Assembly: GCA_022652485.1 (NCBI GenBank)
Contig: JALCRK010000005.1
Span: 1-64,000, forward strand
Length of the DNA: 64,000 nt
Reading direction: 5' to 3'
Source: Sphingobium sp.
Lineage (GTDB): Bacteria; Pseudomonadota; Alphaproteobacteria; Sphingomonadales; Sphingomonadaceae
Position numbers and translations under genes: made by a program. Below the pieces are notes generated by a model, which ran no database searches, was not told where the DNA came from, and saw only the letters and a program-made list of their open reading frames with translations. The first letter of the stretch is position 1. Each line of letters begins with the position of its first letter. Positions 54,181 through 64,000 of the stretch are shown here, piece by piece.

Positions 54181-55794
54181 GTGCAGGCGTATTCCTCGAT
54201 TTCCCTGGCTGATCAGGGTCTTAAAACCGACGCTCAAATTCATTGGAACCTCGGCACTGCCCCGCTGATCGAAGCTGCCTTGAAACGCGGCGAGGGCCAG
54301 CTTACCAGGGATGGCGCGCTGCTGGTGGATACCGGCAAGTTCACAGGCCGTAGCGTCAAGGACAAGTTTGTGGTGCGCGATGCCACCACCGAAAGCGCGG
54401 TCAACTGGGGCGCCATCAATCAGCCGATGTCGACTGAGCATTGGGCGAACCTCAAGGCCGATTTCATGGCGGCGCTGAAGGACCAGGGCGAGCTCTTCGT
54501 CGCCGATCTTTTCGGGGGCAGTCAGCCGGAATACCGCGTCAATGTACGCGTCGTCACCCAGATGGCGTGGCATAGCCTGTTCGTTCGCACGCTGCTGGTA
54601 CGCCCCACAGCCGACGAGCTGACTGGCTTCGCACCGGAATACACGATCATCAACCTGCCGAGTTTCAAAGCCGATCCGGCACGTCATGGTTGCCGCAGCG
54701 AGACTGTGATCGCGGTCAACTTCTCCGAGAAGCTTATCCTGATCGGCGACACCGAATATTCGGGCGAAATGAAGAAGGGCGTGTTCGGTCTGCTCAACTT
54801 CCTTTTGCCTGCACAGGGCGTGATGCCGATGCACTGTTCGGCCAACGTCGGCCCGGACGGCAAGAGCGCGATCTTCTTCGGCCTCTCCGGCACCGGCAAG
54901 ACCACGCTCTCCGCCGACGCCAGCCGCACTCTCATCGGTGACGACGAACATGGCTGGTCGGATCAGGCGGTGTTCAACTTCGAGGGCGGTTGCTACGCGA
55001 AGATGATCAACCTCTCGGCAGAGGGGGAGCCGGAAATCTACGCAACCACCAAGATGTTCGGCACGATCCTCGAGAACGTGGCGATGGACGAGACGACTCG
55101 CGAACTCGATTTCAACGACGCAAGCCGGACGGAAAACACCCGCGGTGCCTACCCGATCGAGTTCATTCCCAACACGAGCGAAAAGAACCTCGGCCCGCCG
55201 CCGTCGAACATCATTTTCCTCACCGCCGACGCCTTCGGCGTACTCCCCCCGATCGCGCGGCTGACGCCCGATCAGGCGATGTACCACTTCCTCTCGGGCT
55301 ATACCGCCAAGGTCGCTGGCACCGAAATCGGCGTGACCGAGCCGCAGGCGACCTTCAGCACATGCTTCGGCGCCGCCTTCATGCCGCGCCATCCCAGCGT
55401 CTATGGCAATCTCCTGAAAAAGCGGATTGCCGAGGGTGGAGCGCAGTGCTGGCTGGTCAACACGGGATGGTCGGGTGGTCGGGCGACCGATGCCGGTATC
55501 AAGCGTATGCCGATCAAGGTCACGCGCGCACTGCTGAACGCCGCGCTCGATGGCAGCCTCAACAGCGCCGAGTTCCGCATCGATCCCAATTTCGGGTTCG
55601 AGGTGCCGGTCGCGGTGCCAGGCGTCGACAGCCAGATCCTCGATCCGCGTGCGACGTGGAGCGACAAGGACGCCTATGACGAGACCGCCGCCAAGCTGGT
55701 GCAGCAGTTCGTCGACAACTTCGCCCAGTTCGCGGACCATGTCGATGCTTCGGTGCTCGATGCGGCCCCCGGCGTGGCGCTCGCGGCGGAATAA
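54181..55794 (+). CDS. pckA: ATP-dependent phosphoenolpyruvate carboxykinase
   Basis: A 537-residue gluconeogenic enzyme converting oxaloacetate to PEP. Kinase motifs: [11 protein letters not shown] (P-loop), GDDEHGWS (metal site) and [20 protein letters not shown] near the N-terminus. The start is GTG at 54181 with AGGGAGA upstream; an in-frame start 26 codons upstream lacks such a site. A terminator follows. With glpX it supports growth on organic acids. Confidence 0.95.
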   Translation: MQAYSSISLADQGLKTDAQIHWNLGTAPLIEAALKRGEGQLTRDGALLVDTGKFTGRSVKDKFVVRDATTESAVNWGAINQPMSTEHWANLKADFMAALKDQGELFVADLFGGSQPEYRVNVRVVTQMAWHSLFVRTLLVRPTADELTGFAPEYTIINLPSFKADPARHGCRSETVIAVNFSEKLILIGDTEYSGEMKKGVFGLLNFLLPAQGVMPMHCSANVGPDGKSAIFFGLSGTGKTTLSADASRTLIGDDEHGWSDQAVFNFEGGCYAKMINLSAEGEPEIYATTKMFGTILENVAMDETTRELDFNDASRTENTRGAYPIEFIPNTSEKNLGPPPSNIIFLTADAFGVLPPIARLTPDQAMYHFLSGYTAKVAGTEIGVTEPQATFSTCFGAAFMPRHPSVYGNLLKKRIAEGGAQCWLVNTGWSGGRATDAGIKRMPIKVTRALLNAALDGSLNSAEFRIDPNFGFEVPVAVPGVDSQILDPRATWSDKDAYDETAAKLVQQFVDNFAQFADHVDASVLDAAPGVALAAE

Positions 55795-55817
55795 CCTTCC
55801 CCGAGACGGATTAACAG

Positions 55818-55851
55818 GGGCGCGGCGGCTTGAGGCTTCCGCGCCCTTTTT
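55818..55851 (+). terminator. Intrinsic terminator of pckA
   Basis: GGGCGCGG and CCGCGCCC (55818-55846) form an 8-bp perfect stem followed by five T. It lies 24 bp after the pckA stop. Confidence 0.85.
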
Positions 55852-55913
55852 CGTGCCTTCACGGCTGAACTCTGCTATGCCTCAGCCTCCTCAATGAACA
55901 AAAGGGTGGGACC

Positions 55914-56219
55914 ATGTTTGACAAGCTGCTGGAAAATCTCGATCTTGGAGAAATCGCGGGCAAACTCGGTATGCCTGCCGATCAGGTTCAGTCCCTCGCC
56001 GAGTCGCTGAAGGCGAACATGGGGCAGGGTGGGGACATCATGTCGGCCCTGATGCAGACAGCGCAGCAGAACGGGCTCGCTCCCGAGAAAATCCAGGAGA
56101 TGATCGGCAGTTTCGGCGGGTCAGACGATCTGCTCGGGAAGGTCGGCGGCCTGCTGGGCGGCGAGGGTGGCCTCGGCGGCCTCGCCGACGCGGCGAAGGG
56201 CTTTTTGGGCAAGGATTGA
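55914..56219 (+). CDS. Small helical protein of unknown function
   Basis: A 101-residue protein with amphipathic helices (MFDKLLENLDLGEIAGKLGM) and a Gly-Leu-rich C-terminus (LLGGEGGLGGLADAAKGFL). The overall look is of a small DUF937-like or YidB-like protein, without firm assignment. It is a separate unit between the pckA terminator and the citE-like gene. Confidence 0.6.
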   Translation: MFDKLLENLDLGEIAGKLGMPADQVQSLAESLKANMGQGGDIMSALMQTAQQNGLAPEKIQEMIGSFGGSDDLLGKVGGLLGGEGGLGGLADAAKGFLGKD

Positions 56220-56311
56220 GCGTCCGGGGCGCAAAGCCCAGAATTCGCTTTCCTCCAGTGATAAAATCCGGGAATGGGTGATCGTTCGATCAATCCCGGA
56301 GGCCTGTTTTC

Positions 56312-58671
<2,360 letters not shown>

Positions 58672-58681
58672 GCTTTCAAAG

Positions 58682-58787
58682 CCCCTCCCTTTCAGGGGAG
58701 GGGTTGTGATGGGTCGCGAGCAAAGCGAGCGCCTGGCTCCTGCCCCACCCCCAACCCCGCCCCTAAAGGGGAGGGGTGAGTTCGTTC
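58682..58787. repeat. Intergenic C/G-rich palindromic repeat
   Basis: An inverted pair CCCCTCCCTTTCAGGGGAGGGG (58682-58703) and a second copy CCCCTAAAGGGGAGGGG (58761-58777), separated by GCGAGCAAAGCGAGC-type small palindromes. It resembles interspersed REP-like elements common in sphingomonads and may end guaB transcripts. Confidence 0.6.
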
Positions 58788-58788
58788 C

Positions 58789-59973
58789 ATGACCCCGCAG
58801 GCCCGGATCCAGGCGGCGATTGAGCTGCTCGATGCCATCATCGCGGCAGCGCGGGAGGGCGGAGCGGCGGCAGATACGCTGATCGCGCGCTATTTCAAGG
58901 ACCGCCGCTATGCCGGATCGAAGGACCGGCGCGCGGTGCGGGACTGGATCTATGCCGCCATCCGCCTTTGCGGCGAACGCCCGGAAAGCGGCCGCGCGGC
59001 GATGCTTTCGCTTGCCGATGCAACGCCCGATCTCGCCCATCTGTTCGATGGCAGCGCCCATGCGCCCGCGCCGATCGCGCCTGACGAGCCGCGTGCGCTC
59101 CCCGGAGCGGGGCCGTCATGGCTGCTCCCCCATCTGGCCGAACCTCTGGCCGACCCCAACGAGCAGACCGCCCTGCTGGTACGCGCACCGCTCGATCTGC
59201 GGGTGAATGGGCTCAAGGCGAACGCGGCCTCCGTCCGAACGCAATTCCCCGATGCCCAGCCTATTGCGGGCCTGCCCCATGCCCTGCGCTTACCCAAGGG
59301 TGGCGCGGTCGAGCAGTCGGACGCCTATCGTGACGGCCTGATCGAAATTCAGGACGCAGGCAGCCAGCATATCGTCGCCGCCTGCGAAGCGAAGCCCGGC
59401 ATGACCGTGGTCGATCTTTGCGCCGGGGCTGGCGGCAAGACGCTGGCGCTCGCCGCCGATATGGCGGGCGAGGGCAGGCTCATCGCGGCGGATGTGAACC
59501 GGGATCGCCTTTCGCGCCTGCCGGAACGGGCGCATCGGGCGGGCGCGGATTTCGTGGAACAGCTGTTGCTCGACGCCGGGAAGGAAGCGCAGACCCTGGC
59601 CCCGCTCGCCGCCACCGCCGATGTCGTGCTGATCGATGCACCCTGTTCCGGCACCGGCACCTGGCGCCGCAACCCGGAGGCGCGCTGGCGCCTCACCGAG
59701 GACCGGCTTGCCCGCCTCGTACGAGAGCAGGCCCGTATCCTCGATTTCGCCGCGCCCCTCGTCAAGCCCGGCGGCAGGCTCGTCTATGCCGTCTGCGCCC
59801 TGACGCAGCAGGAAGGCGCAGGCCAGCTCGATGCGTTTCTCCGTCGGCACGATGGCTGGCGGACGGCGGACCTGCCCCTCGACGCAGGCCGGAAATATGG
59901 TGAAGGCCGCTTGCTAACGCCTCTGCATGATGGCACGGATGGATTCTTCATCGCCGCGCTGGTGAGGATATGA
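58789..59973 (+). CDS. RsmB-like RNA cytosine-C5 methyltransferase
   Basis: A 394-residue SAM-dependent methyltransferase of the Fmu/RsmB/NOL1 family with an N-terminal RNA-binding region. Motif I is VVDLCAGAGGKTLALA; motif IV DAPCSGTGTWRRNPEARW holds the first catalytic Cys; YAVCALTQQEG the second. The target is probably 16S rRNA, but sphingomonads often carry several paralogues. Confidence 0.9.
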   Translation: MTPQARIQAAIELLDAIIAAAREGGAAADTLIARYFKDRRYAGSKDRRAVRDWIYAAIRLCGERPESGRAAMLSLADATPDLAHLFDGSAHAPAPIAPDEPRALPGAGPSWLLPHLAEPLADPNEQTALLVRAPLDLRVNGLKANAASVRTQFPDAQPIAGLPHALRLPKGGAVEQSDAYRDGLIEIQDAGSQHIVAACEAKPGMTVVDLCAGAGGKTLALAADMAGEGRLIAADVNRDRLSRLPERAHRAGADFVEQLLLDAGKEAQTLAPLAATADVVLIDAPCSGTGTWRRNPEARWRLTEDRLARLVREQARILDFAAPLVKPGGRLVYAVCALTQQEGAGQLDAFLRRHDGWRTADLPLDAGRKYGEGRLLTPLHDGTDGFFIAALVRI

Positions 59974-60044
59974 GGCGAAGTCCGGGAAACACTGCCACCC
60001 AGCCCAGACTCAAGGCCCCGCCACGCGGCCTGTGGGAGACGATC

Positions 60045-60587
60045 ATGCGCTTTACGCCGCCAACCCTTGCGCTTGCCGCCCTGTTCGCCGTCGTGTCGAG
60101 CGTCGGGGTGACGAAGGCGCCGGATAGTCAGATCGATCCGGTGTCGCTGGCGTGGGCGGCGAAAGGTGATGCCGCGCGCAATGCGGGCGATCTCGATGCC
60201 GCGAACGACGCCTATGAAAGCGCGCTCGCCGTCGATCCGCGCAACCGCGCGGTGTTCGTCGCGCTGGGCGATATCGCGCGGGGGCAGGGGCTTCAGGGCA
60301 AGGCGGTAGGCTTTTACAACGCGGCACTGCGCCTCGAACCGACCGACATGGCGGCTCTCGGCGGCACCGTGCGGGCGCTGGCCGATCGTGGCGCGATCGC
60401 CAACGCGCGCGAGAACCTCTCGCGGATGCAGACGCTGTGCCGCGGTAGCTGCCCTCAGATCGCCGAGCTTTCGATGCTGATCGAGAAGCAGGCGACAGAG
60501 CAGGGCACGCAAAAGGCGAAGGATCTCGCCGCTGTTACAGGCGTTCCGACGCAGCCGGTCGCGCCTCCCGCGATCTCCAAGCCCTGA
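60045..60587 (+). CDS. Exported TPR-repeat protein
   Basis: A 180-residue protein with an N-terminal hydrophobic segment (MRFTPPTLALAALFAVVSSV, probable signal) and two to three TPR motifs (about 38-110) such as GDAARNAGDLDAANDAYESA. Two Cys near residue 130 (LCRGSC) may pair. Function unknown. The ATG with GGGAGA upstream is chosen over an in-frame start at 59970 that overlaps the methyltransferase gene. Confidence 0.72.
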   Translation: MRFTPPTLALAALFAVVSSVGVTKAPDSQIDPVSLAWAAKGDAARNAGDLDAANDAYESALAVDPRNRAVFVALGDIARGQGLQGKAVGFYNAALRLEPTDMAALGGTVRALADRGAIANARENLSRMQTLCRGSCPQIAELSMLIEKQATEQGTQKAKDLAAVTGVPTQPVAPPAISKP

Positions 60588-60591
60588 CCGA

Positions 60592-61416
60592 TCAGGCGCT
60601 CAACGCTCGCGCAATCGCGACATATTCCGCCACGCTGAGCGTTTCCGCGCGCCGCTGTGGGTCGATGCTCAGCGCAGCCAGAGCCTCCAGCGCGCCCGGC
60701 ACGCCCTTGAGGCTCTGTCTCAGCATCTTGCGTCGCTGGCCGAAGGCGGCGGCGGTAATCCGTTCCAGCATCGGCAGCTTGACCCCCGCTGGCTCCTCGC
60801 CAGGCGTGATATGCACCACGGCGGACATCACCTTCGGCGGCGGTGTGAAGGCGCTGCGGTGCACCTTCATCGCGATCCGCGCCTCCGAGCGCCACTGCGC
60901 CAGCACCGCGAGCCGCCCATAGGCATCACCGCCCTCGCGCGCGACGATCCGCTCCGCCACCTCCTGCTGAAACATCAGGGTCAGCGATTTCCACCACGGT
61001 TGCCACTGCGCGGAAAGCCAGCCCACCAGCAGGTGTGTGCCGACATTATAGGGCAGGTTGGCGATGATATGCGCGCCATCGCCCACCAGCGCGCGGGCAT
61101 CGACCTGCGTCGCGTCGCCCTCGATGATGCGCAGCTGGCCCGGAAACGCGGCGGCCAGCTCCTCCAGCGCAGGAATGCAGCGGCGGTCCATCTCGACCAC
61201 GGTAACATGCGCACCGGCGCGAAGGGCAGCGCGGGTCAATCCGCCGGGGCCGGGGCCGACCTCGAACACCCGTTCCCCGTCCAGATCGCCAGGAATGGCG
61301 GCGATACGTGCGAGCAGCTGCTCGTCGAGCAGGAAGTTCTGCCCCAGCGCCTTGGTTGCCTGAAGCCCGTGGCGCGCGATGACATCCCGCAGCGGAGGGA
61401 GATCGGATGGACGCAT
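60592..61416 (-). CDS. rsmA: 16S rRNA dimethyladenosine transferase RsmA (KsgA)
   Basis: A 274-residue methyltransferase dimethylating two adjacent adenines near the 16S 3' end. Motifs: [11 protein letters not shown] at the start, [13 protein letters not shown] and NLPYNVGT. The ATG at 61416 ([10 protein letters not shown]) is chosen over a TTG at 61428 that overlaps pdxA. It follows pdxA and surA in the usual order. Confidence 0.95.
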   Translation of the reverse strand: MRPSDLPPLRDVIARHGLQATKALGQNFLLDEQLLARIAAIPGDLDGERVFEVGPGPGGLTRAALRAGAHVTVVEMDRRCIPALEELAAAFPGQLRIIEGDATQVDARALVGDGAHIIANLPYNVGTHLLVGWLSAQWQPWWKSLTLMFQQEVAERIVAREGGDAYGRLAVLAQWRSEARIAMKVHRSAFTPPPKVMSAVVHITPGEEPAGVKLPMLERITAAAFGQRRKMLRQSLKGVPGALEALAALSIDPQRRAETLSVAEYVAIARALSA

Positions 61417-61424
61417 GGGCAGCG

Positions 61425-62456
61425 TCAATCGCAGGCCAGCTCGGCGTTTCTGACCCTGCTCCGGGCAGCCTTTTCGGCCATGCGGATCGCGGCGATCATC
61501 GCGCCGGGGCTGGCGATATTCCGCCCGGCGATGCCGAAGGCGGTGCCATGATCGGGCGAGGTGCGCACGATCGGCAGGCCGAGCGTCATGTTGACGCCCT
61601 CGTCGAAATGCAGCGTCTTCAGGGGGATCAGCGCCTGATCATGATACATGCAGAGCGCCGCGTCATAGGTGTCGCGCATCGGCTCGTGAAACATCCCGTC
61701 CGGCGCATAAGGGCCGCTGATGTCCATCCCCTCGGCGCGGAGGGATTCGATCGCGGGCGCGATGATCTCGATCTCCTCCCGGCCCAGATTGCCGCTCTCT
61801 CCGGCGTGCGGATTGAGCCCCGCGACCACCAGGCGCGGCTTCGCGATCCCGAAATTGCGGCACAGCCCCTTTACCGTGACCAGCGCGCGGGTGCGGATCA
61901 GCTCGATCGACAGCGCATCCGGCACGTCTCTCAGCGGCATGTGGATGGTGACGGGGATCACGCGCAGCGATGGCCCGGCGAGCATCATCACGGCGTTTTC
62001 GCGCGATATGCCGCAGCGCTCCGCGATGAATTCGGTCTGGCCCGGATGGGTGAAGCCCACCGCATAGAGCTGGCTCTTGCCGACGGGGGCGGTCACGAGC
62101 GCCGCCGCCGCGCCGGATTTGGCGAGGCCGATGCCCATTTCGAGCGCATGGAGCGCGCAATGGGCGCCATCCGCGTCGGGCTGCCCCGGCGTCACCTCTC
62201 CGGCCAGCTCGATCTCAAGGCAGGGCAGGCCGGTCGCAAAGGCCGCAGCCGCTTCATCCGGCGCGCCGATGCTGATGACGGGGCCATTCCAGACCGCCGA
62301 AATGGCGCGGCTGCTGCCGATCACGAAAAACGGCGTCAGCCCCTGCGCCTCGCGCACCGCCCAGGCCTTGCCGATGATTTCCGGGCCGATGCCCGCCGGA
62401 TCTCCCAGCGTTACGGCCAGAGGGGCGAGAGGGTCGCTTGGGTTGGGTGAAGCCAT
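61425..62456 (-). CDS. pdxA: 4-hydroxythreonine-4-phosphate dehydrogenase PdxA
   Basis: A 343-residue enzyme of pyridoxal phosphate synthesis. [13 protein letters not shown] at the N-terminus, [15 protein letters not shown] segment [12 protein letters not shown] and the metal-site [11 protein letters not shown] are visible. It is 4 bp downstream of surA. Confidence 0.95.
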   Translation of the reverse strand: MASPNPSDPLAPLAVTLGDPAGIGPEIIGKAWAVREAQGLTPFFVIGSSRAISAVWNGPVISIGAPDEAAAAFATGLPCLEIELAGEVTPGQPDADGAHCALHALEMGIGLAKSGAAAALVTAPVGKSQLYAVGFTHPGQTEFIAERCGISRENAVMMLAGPSLRVIPVTIHMPLRDVPDALSIELIRTRALVTVKGLCRNFGIAKPRLVVAGLNPHAGESGNLGREEIEIIAPAIESLRAEGMDISGPYAPDGMFHEPMRDTYDAALCMYHDQALIPLKTLHFDEGVNMTLGLPIVRTSPDHGTAFGIAGRNIASPGAMIAAIRMAEKAARSRVRNAELACD

Positions 62457-62460
62457 CGGC

Positions 62461-63819
62461 TCAGTTATAATCGATAATGGCGTCTCGCCGCAAATCGCGC
62501 AGATAGATGCGCGCTCGCTTGTTCACACGCTCGTCTTCCATTTGCGACATGATCTGGTCGAACGAAGGGGCGCTGGCATCCTGCGGGTCGTCGCGGCCGC
62601 ACAGGACGAGCGAACGCACGCCACTCTCTGCCGAGCCGAATGGCGGGGTCGCCTGCCCGACCTGGAGATCGAGCATCAGGGGCTGGAGCGGGGCAGGCAG
62701 ATCGCGCACCTTCACATTGTCGTTGTCGATCACCTCAGCGTTGAGCTTCGCCGCGATCGTCGCGACGCTGCCGCATCCTTGGAGCGACTTCATCTGCTCG
62801 CCGAAGGTCTTGACGATGGCGCCGGCCTGCGCCTCGCTGGTGCCCTTGGAGAACGAGATCGAGATCTGCTTGAGGCTGAGCATCGCGTCGCGCGGGTCAG
62901 CGGTGAGCACCTTGCGCTTGTCCACCAGATAGAGGATCGAATAGCCGCCGGGGATCGCGATCGGTCCCGCGATCTGGCCGACCTGCACCTCCATCGCCGC
63001 CTGCGCCAGCGCATCGGGCAGCTGCGGCGCGCGCACCCAGCCCAGATCGCCGCCGACCGCCGCCGTCGAGGCTTCCGAATATTGCCGCGCATAGGCGGCG
63101 AACGATCCACCCTGGCGGATCTGCTCGATGATCTTGCGCCCGTTCTCAAGGATCTGCGCGGAATTTTCCGGTGTGGCGGAGAGATAGATCTCGCCGATAT
63201 GATATTCGTCCGAGCCCTTCGAGGCGTTGAGCTTCTGGATGACGCTGTTGACCTCTTCCTGGCTCACATTGACGAAGGGCTGCACCTTGCGACGCAGCAG
63301 GCGGCTCCACGCGCTTTCCGCCTCGATCTGGCGGGTGATGCTGGCGGCGGAGCTGCCCTTGGACGCCAGATATTTGGTAAAGTCCTTCGGCGATTGACGG
63401 AAATTGGCGGCGACCCGCGCAAAGCTCTCCTGAAGCTCGGCCTTGTCGATGCGGATGTCGTTGGCGGCGGCCTCCTGGATCTGGAGCGTTTCGTCGATCA
63501 GGTTGCGCAGCACCTGCAGGCGCAGCCGGGCCATTTCCTCATCAGGCACCTTGCCGCCGTTCGCCAGCACGATGAGCGCCAGCCGCTGGTCGACATCGGT
63601 CTTGGTGATGATCTGCCCGTTCACGACCGCCGTCGGCTTGTGCAGATGCGGGTCGCGGTCCTCGAAGATCGTGACATCTCCGGGCAATTTGAGCGAATCG
63701 CCCGCGTCCTGCGCCAGGGCCGACGTGCCCATCCCGAGGGACAGGGCGGCGATGAGCGCATGAAGCGCCCCCGATACCTTGCTAGAGCGACGGAGCGCGC
63801 CGATTTCCGAACTGACCAT
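62461..63819 (-). CDS. surA: Periplasmic chaperone/peptidylprolyl isomerase SurA
   Basis: A 452-residue protein with a signal peptide (cleavage near TSALAQ), a SurA N-terminal helical domain with VNGQIITKTDVDQRLAL and NLIDETLQIQEA, and PpiC-type rotamase domains (for example SEASTAAVGGDLGWVRA). It helps fold outer-membrane barrels. It lies between lptD and pdxA, the usual order. Confidence 0.92.
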   Translation of the reverse strand: MVSSEIGALRRSSKVSGALHALIAALSLGMGTSALAQDAGDSLKLPGDVTIFEDRDPHLHKPTAVVNGQIITKTDVDQRLALIVLANGGKVPDEEMARLRLQVLRNLIDETLQIQEAAANDIRIDKAELQESFARVAANFRQSPKDFTKYLASKGSSAASITRQIEAESAWSRLLRRKVQPFVNVSQEEVNSVIQKLNASKGSDEYHIGEIYLSATPENSAQILENGRKIIEQIRQGGSFAAYARQYSEASTAAVGGDLGWVRAPQLPDALAQAAMEVQVGQIAGPIAIPGGYSILYLVDKRKVLTADPRDAMLSLKQISISFSKGTSEAQAGAIVKTFGEQMKSLQGCGSVATIAAKLNAEVIDNDNVKVRDLPAPLQPLMLDLQVGQATPPFGSAESGVRSLVLCGRDDPQDASAPSFDQIMSQMEDERVNKRARIYLRDLRRDAIIDYN

Positions 63820-63912
63820 CTAGACCACTACTCTCCAAACAGGTGTGCTGCCACGGCACGGTTTACCGTTCTCAGGATGAACCCCGGCTGAGTGACTTCC
63901 TCAACGCAATCC

Positions 63913-64000
63913 TTATATTCCCAGATTGCGAAACACCAGCCGTAGCTGAAAGTTGTTGTTGGTGCGCGCGTCGCCGACCACCTGATAGTCGCGTTGCCAG
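63913..64000 (-). CDS. lptD: C-terminal end of LPS-assembly protein LptD (partial)
   Basis: The minus-strand frame at the window edge reads WQRDYQVVGDARTNNNFQLR then LVFRNLGI and stops at 63913-63915. The aromatic, alternating strand pattern ending in an FRNLG-type strand fits the last beta strand of LptD, and the position upstream of surA is the standard one. Only 28 codons are visible. Confidence 0.75.
   Translation of the reverse strand, partial: WQRDYQVVGDARTNNNFQLRLVFRNLGI

Noticed and set aside
54028..55740. A 570-codon minus-strand frame opposite pckA
   Set aside because: It is the antisense shadow of pckA in GC-rich DNA; no family motif and no ribosome binding site, while pckA has clear catalytic motifs.
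62077..63891. A 604-codon plus-strand frame opposite surA
   Set aside because: Antisense shadow of surA and pdxA.

Overview
The window looks like the chromosome of a sphingomonad (Alphaproteobacteria, Sphingomonadaceae, Sphingobium-like). It is GC-rich and contains a ChvI/ChvG two-component pair, the alphaproteobacterial HPr - EIIA - RapZ - short HprK cluster, several alphaproteobacterial metabolic genes and an lptD-surA-pdxA-rsmA cluster. No rRNA, CRISPR array or insertion sequence was found. The placement is inferred from gene content; no database search was run.

Region 1 (1-1266) is chromosomal flank: the start of a small membrane protein running off the left edge, and a TraB/GumN-family protein. 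Region 2 (1267-31463) is a 30.2-kb integrated element. A 23-bp direct repeat (1267-1289 and 31441-31463) bounds it. The right copy is the 3' end of a tRNA-Glu gene, and a P4-type tyrosine integrase sits just inside that end. The element can be read as an anaerobic nitrate respiration kit. An 11-gene minus-strand operon encodes a fused nitrate/nitrite transporter, nitrate reductase NarGHJI, a PpiC-type isomerase, molybdenum cofactor enzymes MoaA, MoaB and MoeA, NnrS and a beta carbonic anhydrase. Divergent from it is a Crp/Fnr regulator without N-terminal cysteines. Next come an alginate-export-type porin, the O2-independent ubiquinone genes ubiT-ubiU-ubiV, a pdxH-like gene with an abnormal C-terminus, an Fe-S type FNR, and the O2-independent B12-dependent ribonucleotide reductase NrdJ. 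Six FNR/DNR-type palindromes lie in front of these units. The right part carries TraD, TraC, a MOBQ-type relaxase TraA, an RSF1010-like oriT candidate, a DUF6118 protein, an AlpA-like regulator and the integrase. No type IV secretion genes are present, so the element looks mobilizable rather than self-transmissible.

Region 3 (31464-64000) is ordinary chromosome. It holds recJ; an ABC-2 exporter; glpX and hom; a TonB-ExbB-ExbD-ExbD operon; a PilZ protein; an MsbA-like ABC exporter; a PHA depolymerase and a dipeptide epimerase; an MscS channel; an MFS carrier; and an rRNA/tRNA methyltransferase. The PTS-type signalling cluster (HPr, EIIA-Man, RapZ, HprK) is joined by overlaps to ChvG/ChvI and lies divergent from pckA. 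After these come a CitE-like lyase, guaB, an RsmB-like methyltransferase, a TPR protein, and rsmA, pdxA, surA and the end of lptD.

Within the element the parts fit one job: electrons from ubiquinol pass to nitrate through NarI-NarH-NarG, quinone can be made without O2 by UbiT/U/V, DNA precursors can be made without O2 by NrdJ, and two Crp/Fnr regulators act on shared palindromes. No nitrite, NO or N2O reductase gene is in the window, so nitrite is the expected end product of what is visible here. MoaC/D/E and other cofactor steps would have to come from elsewhere in the genome.
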